Assembly (NCBI GenBank): GCA_022571715.1
Contig: JACZXH010000038.1
Span: 1-34,834, forward strand
Reading direction: 5' to 3'
Source: Bacteroidota bacterium
GTDB taxonomy: Bacteria > Bacteroidota > Bacteroidia > Cytophagales > Cyclobacteriaceae
DNA length: 34,834 nucleotides
Shown: positions 6,333 to 14,077 of the stretch, piece after piece
Position numbering within the stretch: position 1 is the first letter of the stretch
How the letters are laid out: the number at the start of each line of letters is the position of its first letter
The notes under the pieces: generated by a model
The model's database searches: none
Seen by the model: only the letters and a program-made list of their open reading frames with translations
What the model was told of the DNA's origin: nothing
Translations under genes and position numbers: made by a program

Positions 6333-7511
6333 ATGAATGAAGTATATATCATTTCAATTGCGAGAACACCGATAGGTAGTTTTGGCGGAAGTCTTGCAGG
6401 ATTTACTGCTGTGGAATTAGGTACGCTGGCTATCAAAGGTGCAATGGAAAAAGCAGGCATCGGACCTGATAAAGTAGAAGAAGTATATATGGGCATTGTG
6501 GTTTCAGCAAATCTCGGACAAGGACCTACCCGACAAGCGGCAGTTGGAGCATCTATTGGTTACAGTGTGCCATGTACGACGATTAACAAAGTTTGTGCCT
6601 CAGGAATGAAAGCAACGATGATCGGTGCACAGTCTATCATGCTTGGGCAGGCCGACATTATTGTAACAGGCGGAATGGAAAGCATGTCAAATATTCCATA
6701 CTATATTCCAAATGCACGTTATGGTTATAAATTCGGAAATGGAGAAATCGTGGATGGCCTTGCAAAAGACGGACTATGGGAAGTTTATTATGATTTCCCA
6801 ATGGGAAACTGCGCCGACAATACGGCTAAAGAAATGAACATCACACGAGAAATGCAAGATGAGTATGCCATATCTTCCTATAAAAGAGTAGCTGAAGCCA
6901 CCCAGTCGGGATATTTCAATAGTGAAATCATTCCGGTAGAAATTCCACAAAGGAAAGGTGATCCGGTAATTATGACTGAAGACGAAGAATATAAAAATGT
7001 TAATTTTGAAAAAATACCCACGCTCAAACCGGCATTTTCGAAAGAAGGGACCGCCACGGCAGCTAATTCTTCCACTATAAACGACGGAGCCGCAGCCCTT
7101 GTGCTCATGAGTAAGAAAAAAATGGAAGAACTTGGTATAACTCCACAAGCCCGGATCAGAGGGTTTGCTGATGCTGCACAGGATCCGATCTGGTTCACAA
7201 CCACTCCGTCAATTGCCATTCCCAAAGCGATGAAAAATGCTGGAATAAGCAAAGAAGACATTGATTATTATGAAATTAACGAGGCGTTTTCAACGGTAGC
7301 TATCGCCAACAATATGGAGTTAGGCATTGACCATGAAATCGCTAATGTATTTGGAGGTGCAGTAGCTCTCGGCCATCCGCTTGGTGCCAGCGGGGCACGG
7401 ATCATAGGTACCCTAAATAGCGTATTAACGCACAACCAAAAAAATATAGGTGTAGCCGGTATTTGCAACGGAGGCGGTGGCGCCTCTGCCATAGTAATTG
7501 AAAAAGTATAG
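6333..7511 (+). CDS. Acetyl-CoA C-acetyltransferase (thiolase)
   Basis: Thiolase of 392 residues, the usual family length. It condenses two acetyl-CoA to acetoacetyl-CoA, or cleaves acetoacetyl-CoA, in the cytoplasm. All active-site residues are present: nucleophile Cys88 in NKVCASGMKA, His348 in ALGHPLGASGAR, and Cys378 in GICNGGGGASA. The NEAF block (YYEINEAFSTVA) is also intact. The biosynthetic/degradative acetyl-CoA thiolase class (AtoB/PhaA type) is favoured by length and motif wording, but substrate length is not proven. ATG 6333 has a weak GAGG 5 bases upstream. It lies 38 bases after batC and could be read through from that operon. The HMG-CoA lyase at 33163 acts in the same acetoacetate-linked metabolism. 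Confidence 0.93.
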   Translation: MNEVYIISIARTPIGSFGGSLAGFTAVELGTLAIKGAMEKAGIGPDKVEEVYMGIVVSANLGQGPTRQAAVGASIGYSVPCTTINKVCASGMKATMIGAQSIMLGQADIIVTGGMESMSNIPYYIPNARYGYKFGNGEIVDGLAKDGLWEVYYDFPMGNCADNTAKEMNITREMQDEYAISSYKRVAEATQSGYFNSEIIPVEIPQRKGDPVIMTEDEEYKNVNFEKIPTLKPAFSKEGTATAANSSTINDGAAALVLMSKKKMEELGITPQARIRGFADAAQDPIWFTTTPSIAIPKAMKNAGISKEDIDYYEINEAFSTVAIANNMELGIDHEIANVFGGAVALGHPLGASGARIIGTLNSVLTHNQKNIGVAGICNGGGGASAIVIEKV

Positions 7512-7525
7512 AATGCATAACATTA

Positions 7526-7549
7526 ACCGGTTGTCCGGTCAATATTTTT
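7526..7549 (+). terminator. Weak hairpin-plus-T terminator after the thiolase gene
   Basis: ACCGG-TTGT-CCGGT (7526-7539) makes a 5-bp GC-rich hairpin followed by CAATATTTTT. The stem is short and the T-run is offset, so this is only a possible terminator. Confidence 0.3.
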
Positions 7550-7583
7550 ACCTGATCTTCAGTTATTTTAAACAGCATACGGT

Positions 7584-8408
7584 ATGAAACAAAACGTATT
7601 AACTGTCACCATGGTGATTTCGTTGTTGATGACACCTGGCATTTCATTGGGACAGAAGGAATTGAAGACTTATTATGATGTTGAGCAAATGCAGCTTAAA
7701 GAAGTATACCATGTGAAAGATAATGGTGGTGTTCGCGATGGGGAATACATAAAATATTATTTCGATGGGAATGTTCTTATAAATGGACAATACAAAGACG
7801 GACTGAAGTCTGGGTTTTGGGAGTATTTTCATACTAACGGACGACGATCAGCTATGGGAAATTTCAGAAATGATACGCTCACCAGGCACTGGATATATTT
7901 TCACCGAAATGGCAAGGTAAGCACGGAAGGAGATTTCGAAAACGGACTGAAACAAGGTATATGGGTCGCCTACAACGCATCCGGAAAAAAAACCGGCGAA
8001 GGGGAATTTGAAAACGGAAACGGGTATTTTACTAAATATTATGCCAATGGCAGTATTGAAAGAAAATCCTATTTTAAAGCAGGTTTGAAAAACGGCGAAA
8101 GCAGGATTTATTATGAAAACGGTACAGTCAAACAAATTGCACAGTTCAGTAATGACTTATCTGAAGATACCTTGAAAGTATATTATCCAAGTGGTAATCT
8201 TCAGTCGGTAAGCATTTTTAAAAATGGAATATTGGAAGAGGAAGTAATCCAGTACTATGAAACAGGCGAGTTAAAAGAAATCATGTCATATAAAAATGGC
8301 AAAGCCCACGGCAAAAATATTCGGTACGATAAAAATGGTCAAATTCAACTTGAAGCCACCTACAAAAACGGTGTGCTTACCGATACAAAAAGATACGACG
8401 ACGGTTAA
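7584..8408 (+). CDS. Secreted MORN-repeat (YwqK-like) protein
   Basis: A protein of 274 residues with a cleavable signal peptide (MVISLLMTPGISLGQ). Ten or so repeats of about 23 residues follow, of the type Y-x-x-G-x-x-x-x-x-x-Y-K-D-G-L-K-x-G-x-W-x-x-Y, for example YFDGNVLINGQYKDGLKSGF and YENGTVKQIAQFSNDLSED. These MORN_2 repeats are common in Bacteroidota envelope proteins annotated 'toxin-antitoxin system YwqK family antitoxin'. There is no toxin partner here and I see no reason to call it an antitoxin. The fold is a long beta-sheet surface and the function is unknown. It lies alone between the thiolase and purC. Confidence 0.82.
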   Translation: MKQNVLTVTMVISLLMTPGISLGQKELKTYYDVEQMQLKEVYHVKDNGGVRDGEYIKYYFDGNVLINGQYKDGLKSGFWEYFHTNGRRSAMGNFRNDTLTRHWIYFHRNGKVSTEGDFENGLKQGIWVAYNASGKKTGEGEFENGNGYFTKYYANGSIERKSYFKAGLKNGESRIYYENGTVKQIAQFSNDLSEDTLKVYYPSGNLQSVSIFKNGILEEEVIQYYETGELKEIMSYKNGKAHGKNIRYDKNGQIQLEATYKNGVLTDTKRYDDG

Positions 8409-8470
8409 CTTAATTCACCACTTAAACGAAGTAAAAGTCTGTACCTGTTTTTATAGTCGCGTACACCGTA

Positions 8471-8478
8471 TAAATTTG
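8471..8478 (+). promoter_or_regulatory. Putative -7 box for purC
   Basis: TAAATTTG lies only 7 bases before the purC ATG, so a transcript from it would be leaderless or nearly so. A T-rich GTTTTT (8447-8452) sits 18 bases upstream in place of a TTG. Moderate to weak. Confidence 0.3.
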
Positions 8479-8485
8479 TAGTTTG

Positions 8486-9445
8486 ATGAAAGCAATTAAA
8501 GAAACCCACTTCGAATTCCCAGGTCAGACAGGTTTTTATCGTGGCAAAGTCAGGGATGTCTATTTTTTTGAAGATAAATTGGCCATGGTGTCAACAGACC
8601 GTATATCGGCCTTTGATATTATACTTCCTCACCCCATTCCCTGTAAAGGGCAGGTTCTAAACCAGATAGCAGCCCTCAATCTGAAAGCCACCCGAGATAT
8701 CGTTTCCAACTGGCTTGAACATGTACCTGACCCAAATGTATCCATCGGCAAAAAATGCGAAACGTATCCTGTAGAAATGGTAATCAGGGGATATCTGGCT
8801 GGCCATGCCTGGCGAGAGTACAAAAGCGGGAAAAGAACATTATGCGGTGTACCTCTACCGAACGGATTAAATGAAAACGACCAGCTGCCCGAACCTATTA
8901 TCACCCCTTCAACCAAAGCCAAGGAGGGACACGATGAAGATATCAGCCGCGAAGAGATCATCTCAAAAGGACTTGTAGATGAAGAGGATTATCTAAAACT
9001 CGAAGCCTTTTCTTATCGTTTATTTGAAAGGGGAACTTCGATTGCTGCAAAAAAAGGGTTGATCCTGGTCGATACAAAATATGAATTCGGAAAAAAGGGA
9101 AACGAAATTTACGTCATTGACGAAATACATACACCGGATTCAAGCCGTTACTTTTATGCTGACGGGTATAACGAACGGCAGCATTCCGGTGAACGCCAAA
9201 AGCAACTTTCAAAAGAATTTGTTAGAGAATGGCTGATATCGTGTGGTTTTCAGGGTCAGGCAGGACAAAAAATGCCTGAAATGTCTGATGGAAAAGTGAC
9301 GGAAATTTCGGAACGGTATCTGGAATTGTACGAACAATTTACAGGCGAAGTCCTGAAAATGGAAAATTCAAGGCCTATTGATGAAAGAATTCATGATAAT
9401 ATTTTAAATTGGCTTCGAATTAAGAAAACTGATGCTATTATATAA
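8486..9445 (+). CDS. purC: Phosphoribosylaminoimidazole-succinocarboxamide synthase
   Basis: SAICAR synthetase, de novo purine synthesis: CAIR + Asp + ATP to SAICAR. The protein has 319 residues, matching the longer (~300 aa) bacterial and yeast-type form. Visible blocks are [23 protein letters not shown] (nucleotide site), [34 protein letters not shown] and [11 protein letters not shown] with [16 protein letters not shown] 8486 is chosen over TTG 8483 because it is the stronger codon at the same place. It opens a rightward run: STAS protein, RNase Z, VUT transporter and thioredoxin protein follow with short gaps. Confidence 0.96.
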   Translation: MKAIKETHFEFPGQTGFYRGKVRDVYFFEDKLAMVSTDRISAFDIILPHPIPCKGQVLNQIAALNLKATRDIVSNWLEHVPDPNVSIGKKCETYPVEMVIRGYLAGHAWREYKSGKRTLCGVPLPNGLNENDQLPEPIITPSTKAKEGHDEDISREEIISKGLVDEEDYLKLEAFSYRLFERGTSIAAKKGLILVDTKYEFGKKGNEIYVIDEIHTPDSSRYFYADGYNERQHSGERQKQLSKEFVREWLISCGFQGQAGQKMPEMSDGKVTEISERYLELYEQFTGEVLKMENSRPIDERIHDNILNWLRIKKTDAII

Positions 9446-9457
9446 TCATATAAAAAT

Positions 9458-9464
9458 AAAGGAG
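9458..9464 (+). promoter_or_regulatory. Shine-Dalgarno site of the STAS gene
   Basis: AAAGGAG, 8 bases before ATG 9473. It is one of the very few good Shine-Dalgarno sequences in this window and fixes the start of the STAS gene. Confidence 0.6.
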
Positions 9465-9472
9465 AACTGGAG

Positions 9473-9856
9473 ATGAAGTATTCGGTAAACAAAGAAGAAA
9501 AATATACAATTTTACGATTGAATGAAGAAAAGCTGGACACAAACCTTGCTCCTCAGCTAAAATCAGAGTTTGTAACGCTTCATGCTGAAGGAGTAAAAAA
9601 TATCATCCTCGATATGGCAGAAGTAAAATATACCGATTCATCGGGGTTAAGTGCTTTGCTGGTTGGTAACCGTACCATACAACAGAATGGAGGAATGTTT
9701 GTACTGGCTTGCCTGTCAGACCATGTCATGAAACTTATCAAAATCAGTCAACTTGATGGTGTACTCAACATTCTTCCTACTGTACAGGAATCTGTGGATG
9801 TAGTATTTATGAGTGAAATGGAAAACGACCTGAATGCAGAAGATTCAGAGAATTAA
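9473..9856 (+). CDS. STAS-domain anti-anti-sigma-factor-like protein
   Basis: A single STAS domain (about residues 5-105) with a short acidic tail (SEMENDLNAEDSEN), 127 residues. The phosphorylatable-serine motif of SpoIIAA-type antagonists is intact in VKYTDSSGLSALL. Such proteins normally switch partners with an anti-sigma kinase, but neither a kinase nor an RsbU phosphatase is encoded nearby. The next gene is RNase Z, only 9 bases away. I recall a STAS gene just before rnz in other Bacteroidota, but did not search for it. The partner is unknown. Confidence 0.85.
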   Translation: MKYSVNKEEKYTILRLNEEKLDTNLAPQLKSEFVTLHAEGVKNIILDMAEVKYTDSSGLSALLVGNRTIQQNGGMFVLACLSDHVMKLIKISQLDGVLNILPTVQESVDVVFMSEMENDLNAEDSEN

Positions 9857-9865
9857 TTTCCGGAT

Positions 9866-10783
9866 TTGACATTCTGTCTTAAAATCCTGGGTTCCGGCTC
9901 TTCGGTTCCTGTCTACGGACGACTTCATACTGCACATTTACTCACGATAAACAACACCCGGTATCTTATTGATTGCGGTGAAGGTACCCAGCTGAGCCTG
10001 ATGAAATACCATTTGAAGCAAAACAGGATCAATGCCATTTTTATAAGTCACTTGCATGGCGATCATTATCTTGGTCTCACCGGGCTAATTTCTTCCATGC
10101 ATCTTCTCGGAAGGCATAAACCACTGATAATATTTGCTCCACCCGGACTTAGTGAGATTATTAGCATTCAACTTAAATATTCCAATACCGTCATCAGCTT
10201 TGACCTCAGACTTATCGTATTGACCGGAAATAGGCTTCACCTCATTCATGAAACACCAACACAAACCGTGCATTCTTTTCCGCTCGACCACAGGGTTCCC
10301 TGTTGGGGGTTCATCTTCCGTGAAAAACCTAAATCGAGACGCATTAATAAAGAGAAAATTCCGGAAAAAATTTTGATTCGGGATATTATCAGACTCAAGT
10401 CGGGCAAGGACCTTACTGATCATTCGGGACGCGTGATTTACAAAAATAAAGATCTTACTTTCCCGCCAAAAAAATCAAGATCATACGCTTACTGCTCCGA
10501 TACGGTATATGACCCTCGAATAATTTCTTATATCAACGGTGTGGATTTGCTTTATCACGAATCAACATTTTTGAAAGAAAAGGAGGATATTGCATCCAAA
10601 ACATATCATACAACCTCAGAGCAAGCGGCTATGATAGCAAAAGCAGCAAATGCTAAAAAACTCATTATAGGACATTATTCGGCACGGTATAAAGATATTT
10701 CCGAATTTCGATCAGAGGCCGTTAAAACCTTTGGAGAAACGGAACTTGCATTGGAAGGGAAAACGTTTTGCGTCGAGGAATAA
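9866..10783 (+). CDS. rnz: Ribonuclease Z
   Basis: tRNA 3'-processing endonuclease of the metallo-beta-lactamase fold, 305 residues as in other bacterial RNase Z proteins. The zinc motif HLHGDH is at FISHLHGDHYLGL (about residues 63-68). Other ligands lie in LDHRVPCWGF, YCSDTVYD and the C-terminal GHYSARY. The N-terminal strand LKILGSGSSVP is conserved, and the first in-frame ATG comes only at residue 46. TTG 9866 must therefore be the start. It is relevant to the tRNA-Ser at 3492, which does not encode CCA and would need RNase Z-type processing. It is co-directional with the STAS gene (9-base gap). Confidence 0.95.
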   Translation: MTFCLKILGSGSSVPVYGRLHTAHLLTINNTRYLIDCGEGTQLSLMKYHLKQNRINAIFISHLHGDHYLGLTGLISSMHLLGRHKPLIIFAPPGLSEIISIQLKYSNTVISFDLRLIVLTGNRLHLIHETPTQTVHSFPLDHRVPCWGFIFREKPKSRRINKEKIPEKILIRDIIRLKSGKDLTDHSGRVIYKNKDLTFPPKKSRSYAYCSDTVYDPRIISYINGVDLLYHESTFLKEKEDIASKTYHTTSEQAAMIAKAANAKKLIIGHYSARYKDISEFRSEAVKTFGETELALEGKTFCVEE

Positions 10784-10801
10784 CAAATAAAATAATCCTG
10801 T

Positions 10802-11614
10802 ATGGCCCGTAATTTACAACTGAATAATAACGGCAAAGACAAAAGGAATACACTGTTCCTGATCCTGGGAGGAATATTCATTACCAATGCAATCCTGGCT
10901 GAACTCATCGGTGTCAAGATTTTTTCACTTGAAGCCATTTTAGGTCTTGCACCTGCACAAATAAGTCTATTCAACGGATTTACACTCGATTTTAATCTCA
11001 CGGCAGGGGCGCTAATCTGGCCTGTAGTATTTATTTCCACCGACATTATCAATGAGTACTTTGGAAAACAAGGTGTTCGTAAAGTAACATTACTGGCTTC
11101 GGTGCTCATCGCTTACGCATTTGTGGTTATTTTCGTAGTCACCAGGTTGGCGCCGGCACAATTTTGGCTTGATGTAAACAGTGTCGATCCTGAAGGTAAT
11201 GCATTTGATATAAATTTCGCTTTCAACACGGTTTTTACCCAAGGTATGGGTATTATTATCGGCTCCTTGACGGCCTTTCTGCTGAGTCAGTTTCTTGATG
11301 TTTACATTTTCCAGAAGCTGCGAAAACTCACCGGAAGCAAATATTTGTGGCTCAGAGCTACCGGATCAACATTGATATCGCAGTTACTTGATAGCTTTTT
11401 GGTACTCATAATTGCTTTCAATATATTCGGAAAATGGAGTATTGAACAGGTTTTAGCGGTGGGTATTATAAACTATATGTATAAATTTGCAGTTGCAATT
11501 GTGCTTACCCCATTGCTGTATGCTGGCCATTACTTAATTGACGGCTATTTGGGAAAAGAGATTGCCGAACAAATGACCAGCGATGCTTCGGACGCTAGTA
11601 ACGGATTTTTCTAA
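10802..11614 (+). CDS. yhhQ: Queuosine precursor transporter (VUT/YhhQ family)
   Basis: An integral membrane protein of 270 residues with about six hydrophobic helices (for example LFLILGGIFITNAILAELIG, VTLLASVLIAYAFVVIFVV, MGIIIGSLTAFLLSQFL). The family block WPVVFISTDIINEYFG is present. YhhQ proteins take up preQ0/preQ1 for queuosine modification of tRNA, so the pairing with rnz joins two tRNA-related genes. Its external loop (DVNSVDPEGNAFDINFAFNT) is longer than in the roughly 220-aa E. coli protein, as is usual in Bacteroidota. No preQ riboswitch is recognisable in the 18-base gap upstream. Confidence 0.88.
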   Translation: MARNLQLNNNGKDKRNTLFLILGGIFITNAILAELIGVKIFSLEAILGLAPAQISLFNGFTLDFNLTAGALIWPVVFISTDIINEYFGKQGVRKVTLLASVLIAYAFVVIFVVTRLAPAQFWLDVNSVDPEGNAFDINFAFNTVFTQGMGIIIGSLTAFLLSQFLDVYIFQKLRKLTGSKYLWLRATGSTLISQLLDSFLVLIIAFNIFGKWSIEQVLAVGIINYMYKFAVAIVLTPLLYAGHYLIDGYLGKEIAEQMTSDASDASNGFF

Positions 11615-11634
11615 ATGGATAAGATGTGTGACTT

Positions 11635-13053
11635 ATGAAAAGATTGTTTATATACATACTGATATCTTCAGCATTTTCTACTGTTACGTTCGGGCAGAAA
11701 TATTCAATCAAAATAACTGTTGAAGATTTCTCAGATTCGGTGGCATTCCTCGGCTATCATTTTGCAGACAAGCAGTTTGTACAGGATACCGTACCCGTCG
11801 ATAACAATCACACTGTGATATTTACAGCAAATACACCCTACAAACCAGGGTTATACTTTTTTTATACGCCAAATGTATATTTTGAATTTATCGTTAACGA
11901 ACCTGAAATTGTTCTTCAGACAAAAGGAGAAGACTATGTGGCGAACATGCAGGTAATCAAATCGGAAGAAAACCGTATCTTCAAAGAAATGCAATTATAT
12001 GTAACAGGGAAGCGAAAAACGTATAATAAACTTGCCGCCCGGGCCGATTCGTTAAAAGAAGACAGCCTCGCTTTAAATCAGATACGTAAAAAACTGCAAG
12101 ACATTGATGTGGACGTGAAAGATTATCAGAATGCGCTGATTATACGATATCCGGATACATTTGTGGCCCGAATGGTAGCGGCAATGCAAAAACCTGATAT
12201 ACCCGACTCGATGATTGGAAATGATACCGAAAAATCACAAATGCGTTATCATTACTACAAAAATCATTATTTTGATGGTGTTGACCTTGCGGATGCAGGT
12301 TTGCTGCGGACGCCGATATTTGATCAAAAAATAGTGGAGTTCCTGGATAAAGTAATCATTCAAAACCCTGATTCAATTATACAAGAAATCAATTTCCTGC
12401 TGAAAGCAGCTGAGGAAAATGATGAAGTGTATCGTTATATGCTTGTAACTCTTACCAACAAATACGAAACCTCCCCGATTATGGGAATGGATGAGGTTTT
12501 CGTGTATATAGTAGAACAATATTACCTTACAGGCACTGCAGATTGGGTGGATGCAGATATGTTGAAAAAGCTTTCGGACCGGATTGCCACCATTAAACCC
12601 AACTTTATTGGCAACCAGGCCCCTCCGCTTGTTCTTAACGACACATTACTCACCACAGTGTCGCTTTACGATATCCATGCCGATTACACTATCCTTTACT
12701 TCTATGATCCGGACTGCGGCCATTGCAAAAAGAAAACACCGGTTTTATACGAAGCCTACGGAAATCTGCGAAATAAAAACATAGAGGTGCTGGCCATAAA
12801 TATTACTACAAATACAGAAAGATGGAAGGAGTATATCACAGAAAACGAATTTGACTGGATTAATCTTATGGATTCGTTCAACCGGTCTGATTTCAGGTAT
12901 TATTATGATGTCCGAACCACACCTACACTCTACATTCTTGATAAGGAAAAGAAAATAATTGCCAAAAAACTGGATACCTCCCAGGTTGAAGAATTTATTA
13001 ATGCCCGCATGGAGTTTGAAAAAAAACAGGTATCGAAAGACAAATCAGACTGA
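11635..13053 (+). CDS. Thioredoxin-fold envelope protein (DUF4369/DUF5106 type)
   Basis: Periplasmic thiol-disulfide protein, 472 residues. A signal peptide (MKRLFIYILISSAFSTVTFG) is followed by a beta-rich DUF4369-like N-terminal domain (about 25-110) and a long helical middle part that resembles DUF5106. The C-terminal thioredoxin domain starts at about residue 325, with the active site DPDCGHCKK (Cys361 and Cys364) and a cis-Pro segment RTTPTLYILD. Both cysteines are present, so redox activity is expected. It lies 20 bases after the transporter gene, probably in the same operon. Confidence 0.87.
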   Translation: MKRLFIYILISSAFSTVTFGQKYSIKITVEDFSDSVAFLGYHFADKQFVQDTVPVDNNHTVIFTANTPYKPGLYFFYTPNVYFEFIVNEPEIVLQTKGEDYVANMQVIKSEENRIFKEMQLYVTGKRKTYNKLAARADSLKEDSLALNQIRKKLQDIDVDVKDYQNALIIRYPDTFVARMVAAMQKPDIPDSMIGNDTEKSQMRYHYYKNHYFDGVDLADAGLLRTPIFDQKIVEFLDKVIIQNPDSIIQEINFLLKAAEENDEVYRYMLVTLTNKYETSPIMGMDEVFVYIVEQYYLTGTADWVDADMLKKLSDRIATIKPNFIGNQAPPLVLNDTLLTTVSLYDIHADYTILYFYDPDCGHCKKKTPVLYEAYGNLRNKNIEVLAINITTNTERWKEYITENEFDWINLMDSFNRSDFRYYYDVRTTPTLYILDKEKKIIAKKLDTSQVEEFINARMEFEKKQVSKDKSD

Positions 13054-13283
13054 TATCCGGCCTCGGTATTACTTAGCAGGTAATTGCGTACAATTATATG
13101 CCTAAGTTATTGATTTTGTGCTGTAGGCATCCTTTCGGGGTTCGCTTTGCCTCATTCTCTAATCTCCTTTTATTTGCAAATCAAAGATTGTATCAGTTTG
13201 TAAGGCTGTTTAAAAAGATCAATGAAAAATCCTCCTTCGCAAGTGCCCTTCTAAATGACACCATCGGACGGCACTTCTTTTGA

Positions 13284-13300
13284 GACAGATCCGATCTGTC
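13284..13300. repeat. 17-bp perfect palindrome in the intergenic gap
   Basis: GACAGATC-C-GATCTGTC, perfect 8-bp arms around one base. AAGTGCC (13241-13247) and GGCACTT (13270-13276) form another inverted pair just upstream. It lies between convergent genes (thioredoxin protein and methyltransferase). With no T-tract it is not a standard terminator; it may be a dyad binding site or bidirectional stop. The gap 13054-13321 contains no credible gene. Confidence 0.45.
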
Positions 13301-13321
13301 CATGCTACATCACCCTATTAT

Positions 13322-14077
13322 TTAATTTTTTCTCCTTTGTATTCGGTAAAGGTTATCCAGTAAAACAGCTGTAGCAATGCCTGCATTTAACGATTCCATA
13401 CGCCCATCACCTGGAATAGTGATACGATAGTCAGTCAGAGCCGAAATTTCAACGCTGATACCAGTCGATTCGTTACCAACAACAATATACCCCCGCGATT
13501 TAAACCTGATCGTATGTATGCTTTCTCCTTCAAGATAAGTTCCGTAGAATGGCCCTTTTTCATTCTCCATAAATTCTTTCAGATTTGTATAATATATATG
13601 AACCCGTGTAAATGATCCCATTGTGGCAGCTATCACTTTAGGATTATACAAATCCACACAGTCCGTTGATGCAATCACTTTGCTGATCCCGTACCAGTCA
13701 CATATCCTTATAATGGTTCCGAAATTTCCGGGGTCATGTATATCATCCAGTATAAGGGCAAATTCATCTTTTCCCGCTGATAATGGTTTGCTTTCACTTA
13801 TTTTGGCGAGTGCAATTACCGAATTGTTAGTACGAAAGCTTCCTGCATCTGCCAATTGTGTTTCCGTTGCAGTGAAGATTTGGGCATTTAAATTTTTAAC
13901 CAGGACGCGATTTTTATCAAGAAATGTTGTTGTGGAATATAACGAGTGTAATAAAAAATTAGATTTAAGTAATTCAATTACATTTTTAGCCCCTTCAATA
14001 ACAAACAATTCTTCTTGTATTCGTATTTTTTTTAGTTTTAATGACTTTATAAATCTTGTGCGGGCTTTGGTCAACAT
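13322..14077 (-). CDS. SpoU/TrmH-family RNA 2'-O-methyltransferase
   Basis: An AdoMet-dependent ribose methyltransferase of rRNA or tRNA with the SPOUT knot, 251 residues. The N-terminal substrate-binding domain starts RFIKSLKLKKIRIQEELFVIEG. The three catalytic SpoU motifs are DDIHDPGNFGTIIR, VVGNESTGIS and IPGDGRMESLNAGIATAVLL. ATG 14077 gives the family-like start MLTKARTRFIKSL; an upstream ATG (14092) adds five residues but would run further into the divergent gene. It belongs to the RlmB/TrmH/TsnR group and the exact target is not visible. It is divergent from the TamL gene, with the 5' ends overlapping. Confidence 0.92.
   Translation of the reverse strand: MLTKARTRFIKSLKLKKIRIQEELFVIEGAKNVIELLKSNFLLHSLYSTTTFLDKNRVLVKNLNAQIFTATETQLADAGSFRTNNSVIALAKISESKPLSAGKDEFALILDDIHDPGNFGTIIRICDWYGISKVIASTDCVDLYNPKVIAATMGSFTRVHIYYTNLKEFMENEKGPFYGTYLEGESIHTIRFKSRGYIVVGNESTGISVEISALTDYRITIPGDGRMESLNAGIATAVLLDNLYRIQRRKN

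Noticed and set aside
7584-8408. Toxin-antitoxin antitoxin label for the YwqK/MORN protein
   Set aside because: The label is inherited from database names. The protein has a signal peptide, ten or so MORN repeats and no toxin gene nearby.
3761-8453. Shared 13-mer GTACCTGTTTTTA near 3761 and 8441
   Set aside because: Several 13-base matches are expected by chance in a window of this size and base composition.
13098-13283. 61-codon plus-strand ORF in the gap after the thioredoxin protein
   Set aside because: There is no ribosome site, the composition is Phe/Leu/Arg-rich, and it overlaps two inverted repeats; there is nothing to support coding.
13623-14066. N-terminal extension of the tamL frame by about 148 codons
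   Set aside because: It lies wholly opposite the well-conserved SpoU methyltransferase gene and precedes the lipoprotein signal peptide, so it is a fortuitous open frame.
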